From an uncultured Aquitalea sp. (GTDB lineage Bacteria; Pseudomonadota; Gammaproteobacteria; Burkholderiales; Chromobacteriaceae): 64,000 nt of DNA. Shown here piece by piece: positions 1 through 8,910 of the stretch; the stretch's first letter is position 1, and each line of letters begins with the position of its first letter. Location: contig NZ_CAMFLA010000007.1 of NCBI RefSeq assembly GCF_945957525.1, positions 62,001 through 126,000 on the forward strand, written 5' to 3'. The translations under genes and the position numbers were made by a program. A model generated the notes under the pieces. The model was not told the DNA's origin, searched no databases, and saw nothing but the letters and a program-made list of their open reading frames with translations.

Positions 1-602
1 TAACCTTCATGCAGCAGCGCGTGCTGTATCTCCGACAAGGCCTGCGGCACGCGGATGAAATTCAGCGGCATGCCCAGCCGGCGCGCCATGTGCGAGGTGG
101 AAAACAGGCCGCAAAGCTGATAGTGGCCGCTGCTGACATCCAGCTCGGCCACCAGCGCGTGCTGACGGCCCATTTTCTTCAACGTGGCCACCATATGGCC
201 CACTGTCGCGTGCGACACATCTGCATAGGACAGCATTTCTAGCTCGGTGCGGGTGCTCATCACATCGCGCACCAGCACGTCATGATGACGCTTGCCATGT
301 TCCTGCATGCGCTGCACCGGCCGTTCGCCCAGAATATCCGACGCGGTGATGATGCCCACCAGCCGGCTTTCGTCGTCCTGCACAAACAGCAGGCGGATAC
401 CACGGCTCACCATCAGGTTGTGCGCCACGCGCAGTGGCTCGTCCTGATCAATGCTGACCGGATCCACCACGCGCAGGTCCGTCATCACCTCCAGCGCCGG
501 GCTGCTCAGGTTGATGGGCCGCAAGGGCCGTTGGTCCAAATGAATGAGGTCGGTATGCTTGGGCATGGGCATGCTGGGAAGCGGCTGAAATGTGTTTTCC
601 AT
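1..602 (-). CDS. CBS-domain protein (runs off window start)
   Basis: Reading the minus strand from an ATG at 602 gives about 200 codons with no stop before the window edge; the last two visible bases are TA, so a stop may follow at once. A GGAGAGAG ribosome site precedes the ATG. Two CBS modules are visible: one around residues 40-90 (VMTDLRVVDPVSI, GIITASDILGERP) and a second around 105-185 (VRDVMSTRTELEML, LCGLFSTSHMARRL). Paired CBS modules usually bind adenosyl ligands and regulate a partner. No catalytic domain is seen, so this is a stand-alone CBS protein; its partner is unknown. Nothing else was found in 603-858 except one copy of the dispersed 11-mer. Confidence 0.8.
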   Translation of the reverse strand, partial: MENTFQPLPSMPMPKHTDLIHLDQRPLRPINLSSPALEVMTDLRVVDPVSIDQDEPLRVAHNLMVSRGIRLLFVQDDESRLVGIITASDILGERPVQRMQEHGKRHHDVLVRDVMSTRTELEMLSYADVSHATVGHMVATLKKMGRQHALVAELDVSSGHYQLCGLFSTSHMARRLGMPLNFIRVPQALSEIQHALLHEG

Positions 603-842
603 GTTCTCTCTCCGGCTTGGCTTGATGGCGTGCGATGATCCGGCCGATGCCCGCCGCAAGACGCGCTGGCGCGCCCTGCCGGGCTCGATCGGCACTCCCG
701 GCCCCCTCCCGGCCGGGTTTGCGGCAAACCGGCGGCTGTGCAGCGGGCCGGTTTGAACGCGATGAGGGTCAAGCTACCCGGATGGGCATTGCTGACCTTC
801 CGATTTTCATTCTAGGCAGGATTTTCAATCCGCAAGCACCAA

Positions 843-853
843 GTTGGCCGAAG
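843..853 (-). repeat. Dispersed 11-mer CTTCGGCCAAC, copy 1 (reference entry)
   Basis: Just downstream of the monooxygenase gene. Exact copies, given by first base: written CTTCGGCCAAC on the plus strand at 4189, 6033, 9026, 13690, 14926, 15907, 24129, 25030, 28136, 42307, 51732, 53856 and 63887; written GTTGGCCGAAG at 843, 18777, 30888, 32811, 35391, 44474, 45750, 57732 and 63519. Ten-base matches lie at 33590, 34562 and 39948. Seven exact copies are intergenic; the rest are inside genes on either strand. Several intergenic copies extend to CTTCGGCCAACCTT. Confidence 0.85.
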
Positions 854-858
854 ACGGT

Positions 859-1206
859 TCAGGCCGCGTGCCAACCCCGGCTGTCCGGCGGCGCTTCATC
901 GCGCGCCTCAAGCCCGTAGTCGCGCAGGACGGCGGCCACGCGCAAACGATAGGCGGCGAACACGCCGGCACGACCAAGCTGCTGGGCCTGGCGGTGTGCC
1001 GAGTGCTGCCGCCAGACCGCCACCGCAGCTTCGTCGCGCCAGAATGACAGCGACAGCAACTTGCCCGGCTGGCTCAAACTCTGGAAGCGCTCCACCGAGA
1101 TGAAGCCATCCATGCGCTCCAGCGCCGGGCGCAGCATGGCGGCTTCGTCCAGGTAGGCGGCCTCCGCGCCGGCGGCCGGTTCCACTTCAAAAATCACGGC
1201 GATCAT
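859..1206 (-). CDS. Antibiotic biosynthesis monooxygenase (ABM) family protein
   Basis: A 115-residue single-domain protein starting MIAVIFEVEPAAG. The reading frame stays open upstream, but the ATG at 1206 has an AGGAGAG site seven bases before it and follows the P450 stop by 11 bases. The fold signature is the ABM dimeric alpha-beta barrel: hydrophobic first strand, a middle section (MDGFISVERFQSL, KLLSLSFWRDEAAVAVW), and a His-containing helix (QHSAHRQAQQLG). Such proteins act as cofactor-free oxygenases or haem-binding proteins; the substrate here cannot be told. Tight linkage to the P450 suggests they share a pathway or are co-expressed. Confidence 0.7.
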   Translation of the reverse strand: MIAVIFEVEPAAGAEAAYLDEAAMLRPALERMDGFISVERFQSLSQPGKLLSLSFWRDEAAVAVWRQHSAHRQAQQLGRAGVFAAYRLRVAAVLRDYGLEARDEAPPDSRGWHAA

Positions 1207-1217
1207 GCTGTCTCTCC

Positions 1218-2222
1218 TCAGTAAAATTCCGGCACGCGGGCATTGGGCGAGCGTCGCCAGCGGTATTGGCGCAATGCCGCCGCAGGCAAACCCGCGCGGC
1301 GCAAGGCGCGCCAGCCGGCCAGTGCGATGATTTGCGCCCACGCGGCGCCCGGACACGCGTGCGGCCCGGCGCCGAAAGCCAGCCCGCCTTGTTCATCCTC
1401 CCCGTCCAGCGACAACACGAGCCCCTCCCCCGGCGCGTAGCGCTCGTCGCCCAGCCGGAACGCCGCCGCCGGAAAACGCCGCGTGTTGCGGATGGGAGGC
1501 GTGTTAGCCAATACCTGTTGCATGGCGGCGTACGGACACGCATCCGCCTTGTCCGCCATCTGCAACAACATCATGCCCAGCAAGCCGGCGCACCCTTCGC
1601 AAGCCTGAAACAGCAAACCCATCGCATTGGCTGTCAGCCAGTCCTCGTCGGCCGCCAAGTCTTGCCGCGCCATCGCCTCCGCCAGCCCGCGCATGAGGTC
1701 GCCCGGCGGCATTGCATGCAAGGCCGCGAGCAGCCGCACGGCAGCCGCTTTGCCGGCGTCGATTTCCGCATCGCTGCCGCCCGGCGCGATGCAACGCACA
1801 AAGGCAAGCGCATCCTCGCCCATAGCGCGCAGCTGATGGTCCGGCGCGCCAAACCCTTGCGCCAGCGTCATCCCCGGCAACAAGTAAAGACAGTCGGTCA
1901 GCGCTTGCGCCGTGAGGGGAACATCCGCCGTCAGGGTGGCGGCGGCGCGATCCGCCCAAGCTTGCAAAACGTCCGGGGCAATGCCGTCCAGCGCTTGTTG
2001 CAAGGCCTTCTTCAAGGCCTGATGCGTCTGGCCATCATTCATACGCGCCAGTCGGCCAAACACCACGCCGGCCAGGCTGCCTTGCAAAGCAGGCGGCACC
2101 GGCAGGCCGGGGGGGCGTACCCGGCAATCGGCATGCGTCAGCGCCTGGCGCACCAGCGCGGGCGAAGCTACGGTTCGGCCTTCCCCGGCCGATGAGGCGA
2201 TGCAGTGTGGATGCAGGCGCAC
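1218..2222 (-). CDS. Cytochrome P450-like protein (short)
   Basis: About 334 residues from a GTG at 2222; the frame is open further upstream, but that extension is Arg-rich, low in P450 similarity and runs into the divergent ArsR gene. The haem-ligand loop FGAGPHACPG is clear, with Cys about residue 290. A region resembling the I helix (LLFQACEGCAGLLG) lacks the usual acidic-Thr pair, which could mean unusual oxygen activation or non-monooxygenase chemistry. The protein is shorter than the roughly 400 residues normal for bacterial P450s. No ferredoxin or reductase is nearby. It is followed directly by the ABM gene and is divergent from the ArsR regulator, a likely controller. Confidence 0.65.
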   Translation of the reverse strand: MRLHPHCIASSAGEGRTVASPALVRQALTHADCRVRPPGLPVPPALQGSLAGVVFGRLARMNDGQTHQALKKALQQALDGIAPDVLQAWADRAAATLTADVPLTAQALTDCLYLLPGMTLAQGFGAPDHQLRAMGEDALAFVRCIAPGGSDAEIDAGKAAAVRLLAALHAMPPGDLMRGLAEAMARQDLAADEDWLTANAMGLLFQACEGCAGLLGMMLLQMADKADACPYAAMQQVLANTPPIRNTRRFPAAAFRLGDERYAPGEGLVLSLDGEDEQGGLAFGAGPHACPGAAWAQIIALAGWRALRRAGLPAAALRQYRWRRSPNARVPEFY

Positions 2223-2296
2223 GGTCAGACTTTCATGCTGTGGAAAGCGCCACCTTAGCGGGGCCGCGCGCGGCTTGCTTCGGCTATCATCGAAAC

Positions 2297-2986
2297 ATGG
2301 ATGAACACTTTCTCGAGACCAGGCTGGCGCAAACCGCCGCCGCCATCGCCGACAAAACCCGGGCCACCATGCTGTGCGCCCTGATGGACGGCCGCGCCTA
2401 CACCGCCACCGAGCTGAGCGCGCTGGCCGATGTGGCGGCCTCAACCGCCAGCAGCCATTTGAGCAAGCTGACCGAACAAGGATTGGTACAGTGCCTGCCG
2501 CAAGGCCGGCATCGTTATTTCCGGCTGGCCGACGCGCAAACTGCGCACGCGCTGGAAAACCTGATGGGCCTGGCGGCCGCGCGTCCCGCCCCGCCGCGCG
2601 TCTCCACGCCGGCGCCTTTGCGGCATGCCCGCACCTGTTACGACCACATGGCAGGCGCGGTGGCGGTGGCGCTGCATGACCACCTGCTGGCGCAGGCCTG
2701 GCTCCAGCCCGACGACTACAGCCTGAGCGCTGAAGGCCAGCGCGTACTGACGGCGCTGGGCATGACCTTGCCGGCGCAAGCGACGCGCCGACGCTTCGCT
2801 TGCGCCTGTCTCGACTGGAGCGAACGACGGCCCCATCTGGGCGGCGCGCTGGGTGCGGCGCTGCTGCAGTGCCTGAAAACGCGCGACTGGGTACGCGCTC
2901 ACCCGGACAGCCGCGCGCTCAGCCTCACTGCGGCCGGCCGCGCCGCGCTGGAAAACCGGCTGGGGCTTGGTTTGCCGAAGCCATGA
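2297..2986 (+). CDS. ArsR-family winged-helix regulator with C-terminal sensor region
   Basis: 229 residues from the ATG at 2297 (MDEHFLETRLAQ). Residues 10-85 form an ArsR winged helix (LADVAASTASSHLSKLTEQGL, then the wing QGRHRYFRL). The remaining 140 residues include a conserved-looking TCYDHMAG segment and a CACLDW motif. The family member with this layout is larger than metal-sensing ArsR proteins (about 100 residues) and is often listed near oxidoreductases. Diverging from the P450/ABM pair by 74 bp suggests it represses them and itself. A strong terminator follows immediately. Confidence 0.8.
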   Translation: MDEHFLETRLAQTAAAIADKTRATMLCALMDGRAYTATELSALADVAASTASSHLSKLTEQGLVQCLPQGRHRYFRLADAQTAHALENLMGLAAARPAPPRVSTPAPLRHARTCYDHMAGAVAVALHDHLLAQAWLQPDDYSLSAEGQRVLTALGMTLPAQATRRRFACACLDWSERRPHLGGALGAALLQCLKTRDWVRAHPDSRALSLTAAGRAALENRLGLGLPKP

Positions 2987-3016
2987 AAAAACCGCCGGTC
3001 AACGGCGGTTTTTTTT
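2986..3016 (+). terminator. Rho-independent terminator after the ArsR gene
   Basis: Stem AACCGCCG / CGGCGGTT with a GTCAA loop, then an eight-T run. It overlaps the last codon area of the regulator. The following 3017-3145 holds no gene. Confidence 0.9.
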
Positions 3017-3145
3017 GGGCAGGCAAAACAGCGGCGATGCCTGTAGTCGCTTGCAAAAGCTCCGAAAGCCCCTACCGGCGCAAACCGTACAAAACAAACG
3101 ACAAGGCAGTGCAAGGCACAAGGGCAGAGATTCTGTTAGCGGGCC

Positions 3146-4534
3146 TTACATGCGCATGATGGCTTCGATCTCGTCCACCGTCTTGGGAATGGGTTCGCCC
3201 AGCACGCGGGAACCGGTTTCGGTCACCAGCACATTGTCTTCGATGCGGATGCCGCCCATACCCAGATACTCGCGGAAACGTTCGTAGTTGATGTAGTCGC
3301 GATGACGGCCTTCCGCCTCCCACGCGGCCACCAGCGCCGGAATGAAGTACACGCCCGGCTCCACCGTCAGCACCATGCCAGCCTTGAGCGCCTTGCCCAG
3401 TCGCAGGTAACCCAAGCCGAACAGCGGGCTGCGCGCCACATCGTCGCCATAGCCCACCAGGTCTTCGCCCAGGCCTTCCATATCGTGCACGTCCATGCCT
3501 ATCTGGTGGCCCAGCCCGTGCGGAAAGGCAATGGCGTAGGCGCCGGACTCCACCACGTCTTCGGTCTTGCCCTTGAAGAATCCCAGTTCCGCCATGCGTT
3601 CCACCATCACGCTGGCGGACAGCTTGTGGATATCCAGATAGCGCGCACCCGGGCGGATGGCGGCAATGGCGGCTTCCTGCATCTCCAGCACGATGTTGTA
3701 CAACTCGCGCTGCTGCACGGTGAAGCGGCCGCCCACCGGGAAGGTGCGGGTGATATCGCTGGCGTAACCCTCGCCCGAGGTACAGCCGGTATCGTTCAGC
3801 ACCAGATCGCCGTTTTGCAGCACATTGTCGTGATGATGGTTATGCAGCACTTCGCCATGCTTGGAGAAGATGGACGGATAGGCCAGATGCCAGTCATGGC
3901 GGCGCATGATGCCCTCCATGATGCCCACCACCTGATGTTCCAGCACGCCGGCCTTGGACGACTGCATGGCCGCCACGTGCATCGCGCCGGTCACCGCCAG
4001 CGCGGCTTCCATCTGGGCGATTTCCTCCTCGCCCTTGATCTCGCGCAGCGCTACCACTGCCTGGGTCAGCGGCACGGAGAAACCATCCTTCACCTCTGCC
4101 GGATGCGCGCCCAGCAAGCGGCCCAGTTCAATCTTGGTTTCCCCTCGATAAGGGGCCAGGTAATGGATGGCGCGGCCGGCGGCGCGGGCTTCGGCCAACA
4201 CCGTCGCCAGTTGGGCGTAGGGCTGGCTGCGCGTCAGCGCGGCGGAGGCGGCGCGCTCGGCCAGCGACGGCAGCGGGCCGGTCCATACCACATCGGCCAC
4301 ATCCGGATCAGTGCCGAACAGGACGGCCTCACCGCTGTCGGCGTCGATCAGTCCGGCCAGGCCCGGCTCGTTCAGACCGAAGAAATAGCGGAAGCTGGAA
4401 TCCTGCACGAAAGGCAGAGTGTTGTCGGCGTAATTCATCGGCGAATCAACATTGCCGAGAAACAACAGCAGGCCGGACAGACCGGCCGCTTGCAGGTTTT
4501 GGCGGCGTTGCAGATAGATGTCGGGTGCGAACAT
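3146..4534 (-). CDS. pepP: Xaa-Pro aminopeptidase (M24B)
   Basis: 462 residues from the ATG at 4534, chosen because AAGGAG lies six bases upstream; an earlier in-frame ATG has no such site. N-terminal aminopeptidase-P domain (about 1-160) is followed by the pita-bread metallopeptidase domain. Metal ligands are visible: Asp in LNDTGCTSGEG, Asp in ASDITRTFP, His in HGLGHQIGMDVHD, Glu in TVEPGVYF and Glu in RIEDNVLV. The enzyme removes N-terminal residues preceding proline in the cytoplasm, using two Mn ions. Monocistronic and divergent from the CoA-transferase gene. It carries one copy of the dispersed 11-mer at 4189. Confidence 0.92.
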   Translation of the reverse strand: MFAPDIYLQRRQNLQAAGLSGLLLFLGNVDSPMNYADNTLPFVQDSSFRYFFGLNEPGLAGLIDADSGEAVLFGTDPDVADVVWTGPLPSLAERAASAALTRSQPYAQLATVLAEARAAGRAIHYLAPYRGETKIELGRLLGAHPAEVKDGFSVPLTQAVVALREIKGEEEIAQMEAALAVTGAMHVAAMQSSKAGVLEHQVVGIMEGIMRRHDWHLAYPSIFSKHGEVLHNHHHDNVLQNGDLVLNDTGCTSGEGYASDITRTFPVGGRFTVQQRELYNIVLEMQEAAIAAIRPGARYLDIHKLSASVMVERMAELGFFKGKTEDVVESGAYAIAFPHGLGHQIGMDVHDMEGLGEDLVGYGDDVARSPLFGLGYLRLGKALKAGMVLTVEPGVYFIPALVAAWEAEGRHRDYINYERFREYLGMGGIRIEDNVLVTETGSRVLGEPIPKTVDEIEAIMRM

Positions 4535-4737
4535 CGGCGGCTCCTTGACTGCGCCCTTCCGCGACAAAAACGAAAAGGCGGCGTGAACGGGGTGAATCCG
4601 CGCGAACGGATTGTATACAAAGTCCTACTCTACACGCCCAGCCCTCGGCCTGCCAATTTATCGCGCCGACATGCAGCATTGACATGGCATGTCAGGTCAA
4701 TCACGCTTACCTTTCCCCTTCAGGACAGGACAACGAC

Positions 4738-6144
4738 ATGAACCGCCTCCTCGCCCCCAATGCCGCGCTGGCCAGCTTGTGGCAGGCCGCCGGTTTGCCT
4801 GCCGATGCGCTGGGGCGCGTTTCGCTCACCGGCAACGAACCGGCGCTGCCATCCTCTTTCGCCTGCGGCACCGCAGCGCAGGCCAGCATCGCCGCGGCGG
4901 CGTTGGCGGCTACTGAAATCAGTGGCTTGCGCGGCAGCGCCCCGCCCGGTGTCGCAGTGGACATGGCGCACGCGGCGGCGGAATTTCGCAGCGAACGCTA
5001 CTTGCGCGTGGATGGCCAGCCGGCGCCGGAATTATGGGACCCCATCGCCGGCATTTACGCCTGCGCCGATGGCTGGGTGCGCATCCACACTAATTTTGCC
5101 CACCACCGCGACGGCATGCTGGCCTTGCTTGCCTGCGGCAACGACAAACACAGCGTGGCGCAAGCCATGCGCAAATGGCATGCGGAAGCACTGGAACAGG
5201 CAGCCGCCGAAAGCGGCCTGGTAGCCACCAAACTGCGCAGCTTCGACGAATGGGATGCACACCCGCAAGGGCTGGCCGTGGCGACGCAGCCCTTGATCGC
5301 GCTGGAAAAACTGGACGACTCGCCGCCGCGCCCGCTGCCGCCGCTGGCGGCGGGACAGGCGCCGCTGCACGGTCTGCGCGTGCTGGATCTCACCCGCATC
5401 ATCGCCGGCCCGGTGGCCGGCCGCGCGCTGGCCGCGTATGGCGCGGACGTGCTGCACATCAGCGCGCCGCATTTGCCGGGCATCCTGCCGCTGATCATGG
5501 ATACCGGGCGCGGCAAACGCTGCGCCGCACTGGATCTGGACCAACAAGCCGGCAGAGAAACACTGGCGGCGCTGGCAGCCGGCGCGGACCTGTTCTTGCA
5601 AGGCTATCGCCCCGGCGGACTGGCAGAGCGCGGCTTTGGCCCGGCAGCGCTGGCCGCGTTGCGCCCCGGCATCGTCTGCGCGTCCTTGTCGGCCTATGGC
5701 CACACCGGGCCTTGGGCGGGCAGACGCGGTTTCGATTCCCTGACGCAAACCGCCAGCGGTTTCAACCTTGCCGAGGCCACCGCCGCGGGACAGGACACCC
5801 CCCGCGCCTTGCCGGCTCAAGTGCTGGATCACACCGCCGGTTATCTGCTGGCGCTGGGCATGCTGGCCGCGCTGCGCCGCCGCGCCACGGAGGGCGGTAG
5901 CTGGCATGTGCGGGTGTCGCTGGCGCGCACTGGCTTGTGGCTGCGCAGCCTGGGACGGGTAGCGCAGGGACTGGCCGCGCCGGACCCGACACTGGAAAGC
6001 GTCGCGTCTTGCCTGGAAGACGCGCCTTCCGGCTTCGGCCAACTTCGCGCAGTGCGTCATGCGGCGGCGCTGTCCGGCGTGGCGGCAGGCTGGCGCTTGC
6101 CGGCTATGCCGCTGGGCAGCCACGCGCCGGCATGGATAGATTGA
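4738..6144 (+). CDS. CaiB/BaiF family III CoA transferase
   Basis: 468 residues from the ATG at 4738 with an AGGACAGG-type site upstream. Family III signature pieces appear in the second half (VLDLTRIIAGPVAGRALA, ADVLHISAP, GRGKRCAALDLD, LFLQGYRPGGLAERGFG, SLSAYGHTGPWAGRRGFD). The N-terminal 200 residues are a partly degenerate second copy of the fold, as in single-chain two-domain members. The family moves CoA between carboxylic acids; the Asp nucleophile position cannot be assigned with certainty by eye. Substrate is unknown. It converges with the benE-type gene with only 8 bp between stops. Confidence 0.8.
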   Translation: MNRLLAPNAALASLWQAAGLPADALGRVSLTGNEPALPSSFACGTAAQASIAAAALAATEISGLRGSAPPGVAVDMAHAAAEFRSERYLRVDGQPAPELWDPIAGIYACADGWVRIHTNFAHHRDGMLALLACGNDKHSVAQAMRKWHAEALEQAAAESGLVATKLRSFDEWDAHPQGLAVATQPLIALEKLDDSPPRPLPPLAAGQAPLHGLRVLDLTRIIAGPVAGRALAAYGADVLHISAPHLPGILPLIMDTGRGKRCAALDLDQQAGRETLAALAAGADLFLQGYRPGGLAERGFGPAALAALRPGIVCASLSAYGHTGPWAGRRGFDSLTQTASGFNLAEATAAGQDTPRALPAQVLDHTAGYLLALGMLAALRRRATEGGSWHVRVSLARTGLWLRSLGRVAQGLAAPDPTLESVASCLEDAPSGFGQLRAVRHAAALSGVAAGWRLPAMPLGSHAPAWID

Positions 6145-6152
6145 TCCGCCGC

Positions 6153-7370
6153 TCAGACGCGACGTTTTTCCAGCAGCCAACCCGCAAGGCCGCCGGCCAG
6201 CACCGCCCACAAAGGCGCGCCCAGACCGGCGATGCTGACGCCGGAAGCGGCTACCACAAAGGTAAGCAACGCTGCTTCGCGGTGGCTTTCATCGCGCAAG
6301 GCGGCGGCCAAGGCACTGGCCAGGGTATTGAACAGTGCCAGCCCGGCGGCAGTCACCACCAGCGCCTTGGGCAATTGCAGCACCATGCCGGCCAAGGCGC
6401 CGCCGGCGACGCCCAGCAGGATGTAGAGCACGCCGCACACCAGCCCGGCCACATAGCGACGCGACGGGTCGGGATGCGCTTCCGGCCCGGTGCAGATGGC
6501 GGCGATAATGGCGGCCAGCGTCACACCATGCCCGCCGAAAGGCGCGCTGAGCAGTGAAGCCACGCCCAGCGTGGTGACCGGCGAGCGGGCCGGCACGTCG
6601 TAGCCCGACGCCTTAAGCACCGCCATGCCGGGCAGAAACTGGCTGGTCAGCGCCAGCACCGCCAGCGGCAACCCCAAATTGACGAAGGCCGTCCACGACC
6701 AGGCCGGCGTAGTCCAACTGGGACCGCTGCTGCCTTGCCAGGCCGCGCCAGCGGCAAACTGCCCGCCCGCGCCGGCTATCGCCAATCCCAAGGCAATGGC
6801 AGCCAGCAGGGCAAAACGCGGAAACCAGCGCCGGCCGACAAAGAACAGCGCCGCCATCGGCCCCACTAGCATGGCCTGCTGATTGGCCGCGGCCGCCACA
6901 TCGGCCACGAAATGAAACAGGATGCCGCCCAGCAAGGCGGCCGCCAGCGGCGCTGGAAAGCGTTGCATCAGCCGGTCAAACGCGCCGCTGACGCCCACCA
7001 GCGTCACGATGAGGCCGGCGGCCAGGTAAGCGCCTACCGCCTCGCCATAGGGCACGCCCGGCAGGGCTGTCAGCAGCAGCGCCGCGCCCGGCGTGCTCCA
7101 GGCGGTGATAATCGGCATTTTCCAGCGCCAGCTCAGCCAGAAGCCGGCCACGCCTGAAGCCACCGACACCGCCCAGATCCACGAACCCAACTGGGCGGCG
7201 CTCAGGCCTGCCGACTGCGCAGCGTGGACAATGATGAGAAAGGGGCCGGAATAACCCACCAGCAATGCCAGAACGGCGGCCAGTCCGGCCGAGGGCGAAA
7301 AGTGGGACCAGCTGAAAGCCGGGGTCGCCGGCAGGCGGGCCACCGCTTCTCGCGGGGGGAAATCAGACAT
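6153..7370 (-). CDS. benE: BenE-type benzoate/H+ symporter
   Basis: 405 residues with about a dozen hydrophobic segments. The start at 7370 (MSDFPPREAV) is preferred over an ATG 12 bases upstream because GGAG is correctly placed for the inner one. BenE-like features include PSAGLAAVLALLVGYSGPFLI near the start and GWSTPGAALLL-like sequence (ITAWSTPGAALLLTALPG) in the third segment, plus a C-terminal APFGGHGVTLAAI motif. The family imports benzoate or related aromatic acids through the inner membrane; no benzoate-degradation genes lie nearby, so the substrate is open. It diverges from the MocR regulator, which may control it. Confidence 0.82.
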   Translation of the reverse strand: MSDFPPREAVARLPATPAFSWSHFSPSAGLAAVLALLVGYSGPFLIIVHAAQSAGLSAAQLGSWIWAVSVASGVAGFWLSWRWKMPIITAWSTPGAALLLTALPGVPYGEAVGAYLAAGLIVTLVGVSGAFDRLMQRFPAPLAAALLGGILFHFVADVAAAANQQAMLVGPMAALFFVGRRWFPRFALLAAIALGLAIAGAGGQFAAGAAWQGSSGPSWTTPAWSWTAFVNLGLPLAVLALTSQFLPGMAVLKASGYDVPARSPVTTLGVASLLSAPFGGHGVTLAAIIAAICTGPEAHPDPSRRYVAGLVCGVLYILLGVAGGALAGMVLQLPKALVVTAAGLALFNTLASALAAALRDESHREAALLTFVVAASGVSIAGLGAPLWAVLAGGLAGWLLEKRRV

Positions 7371-7462
7371 GTCTTGCTCCATATGACGAATGTTCTCAGA
7401 CTAGCCCGCCCTCGCCGCGCCGGCATGCCACACGCCGGCAAACAGCCGCCAGCCAGGGGAAT

Positions 7463-7478
7463 CTGTTATATATAACAG
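7463..7478. promoter_or_regulatory. 16-bp perfect palindrome in the benE-mocR divergent region
   Basis: CTGTTATATATAACAG ends one base before the ATG of the MocR gene, where a ribosome site would normally be. It is a likely operator or core promoter for the divergent pair. The nearest purine-rich stretch (AGGGGA) is about 20 bases from the ATG. Confidence 0.6.
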
Positions 7479-7479
7479 C

Positions 7480-8910
7480 ATGGAAGACCTGCCCCGCTAC
7501 CTCGCCATCGCCCGCCAACTGGAAGCCCTGCTGGACAGCGGCGAACTGCCGCCCGGCAGCCGCCTGCCCCCGGTGCGGCAACTGGCCGCCCAACACGGCG
7601 TCAACACCCTGACCGCGCTGGCCGCCTACCGCCATCTGGAAGAACGGCAACGCGTGGTGGCCCGGCCGCGCGCCGGCTTCTTCGCCGCCCTGCCCGGCGC
7701 GGACGCGGCCGGGCGCGCCGAGCGGCCCACGCCCTCGGTGGCCACGCTGGTGGATGTGGAAAGCCGCATGAGCAACCTGATCCGCCTGTCCGAGTCGCCC
7801 ATCCGTCAGCAATTGCACATGGCCGAAGCGCACAACAGCCTCTACCCGGCGCTGGAACTGTCGCGCCGTGTGCAACAGACGCTGGCGCGGCAACCGGAGC
7901 TGATCGGCGCTTACCTGCCCGCGGCGCGGCAAGCGTTGTTGCACCAGCAAATCAGCCAACTGGCGGCCGAGTGGCAGCTGGACATCCCGCAGGACCGCAT
8001 CCTGTTTACCGGCGGCATTACCGAGGCCATCAGCCTGTCGCTGCGCCTGCTGACCCGGCCGGGCGACACGGTGGCAGTGGAAACGCCGGTATATTTCGGC
8101 CTGCTGCAAACCCTGCAGACACTGGGCCTGAAAGCGCTGGAGATTCCTTGCACGCCCGACGCCGGCTTGTCGCTGGAAGCGCTGGAATTCGCCCTGCGCC
8201 ACGGCGCGCCGGTGAAGTGCCTGGTCACCGTCACCAACTTCCAGAACCCCACCGGGGCATTGATGCCGGAGGACAACAAAAAGCGGCTGCTGCAACTGGC
8301 CCGTCGCCATGGCCTGCCCGTCATCGAAGACGATGTCTTCGGCGAACTGTATTTCTCCGGCGCTCACCCCCCGCCACTCAAGGCCTGGGATCGCGACGGC
8401 GACGTCATCTACTGTTCCTCGTTCACCAAGAGCTTCGCACCCTCCTTCCGGCTGGGCTGGCTCTCAGGCGGCCGCCGGCACGCTGATCTGGCCCGCCAGC
8501 GCGAAAGCAGCAGCCTGGTCAGTCCGGCCCTGCTGCTTGGCGTGCTGTCCGACATGCTGGCCAGCGGCGACTACGCCCGCATCAGCCAGCGCATTCGTCA
8601 GCAACTGGCCCGTCAGCTCGACCAACTGGCCGATGCGGTGCTGGCGGCCTTTCCGCGCGACACCCACGTGCGCCGGCCGCAAGGCGGCATGCTGTTGTGG
8701 GTGGAAGGGCCGGAGGGCCTGGACAGCCGGCAACTGCTGCAGGCGGCGCTGACGCACTCCATCAGTTTTGCACCCGGCCTGCTGTTTTCCGCCGAACCAC
8801 GCTTCGGCCACTGCCTGCGCCTCAACTTCGGCCAGCCCTGGTCGGCGCAACTGGCCGAGGACATCCGGCTGCTGGGCAGTCTGGCCCAGCAGCAATTGCA
8901 AACGAGTTAA
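7480..8910 (+). CDS. MocR-type (GntR/aminotransferase) transcriptional regulator
   Basis: 476 residues. Residues 1-75 are a GntR winged helix ([30 protein letters not shown]); the rest is a class-I aminotransferase fold. The PLP lysine is in [15 protein letters not shown], with the Asn and Asp of NFQNPTG and IEDDVFGEL also present. MocR proteins bind PLP or its adduct to sense amino acids or vitamin B6. The start at 7480 directly abuts a perfect palindrome, suggesting autoregulation or leaderless initiation. Its stop overlaps the start of the following flavoprotein (TAATG), so the two are translationally coupled. Confidence 0.88.
   Translation: MEDLPRYLAIARQLEALLDSGELPPGSRLPPVRQLAAQHGVNTLTALAAYRHLEERQRVVARPRAGFFAALPGADAAGRAERPTPSVATLVDVESRMSNLIRLSESPIRQQLHMAEAHNSLYPALELSRRVQQTLARQPELIGAYLPAARQALLHQQISQLAAEWQLDIPQDRILFTGGITEAISLSLRLLTRPGDTVAVETPVYFGLLQTLQTLGLKALEIPCTPDAGLSLEALEFALRHGAPVKCLVTVTNFQNPTGALMPEDNKKRLLQLARRHGLPVIEDDVFGELYFSGAHPPPLKAWDRDGDVIYCSSFTKSFAPSFRLGWLSGGRRHADLARQRESSSLVSPALLLGVLSDMLASGDYARISQRIRQQLARQLDQLADAVLAAFPRDTHVRRPQGGMLLWVEGPEGLDSRQLLQAALTHSISFAPGLLFSAEPRFGHCLRLNFGQPWSAQLAEDIRLLGSLAQQQLQTS

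Noticed and set aside
3302-4741. 479-codon open frame opposite pepP
   Set aside because: Composition and repeats (His/Gln/Ala rich) are those of an antisense shadow of a GC-rich gene, no ribosome site or family character.
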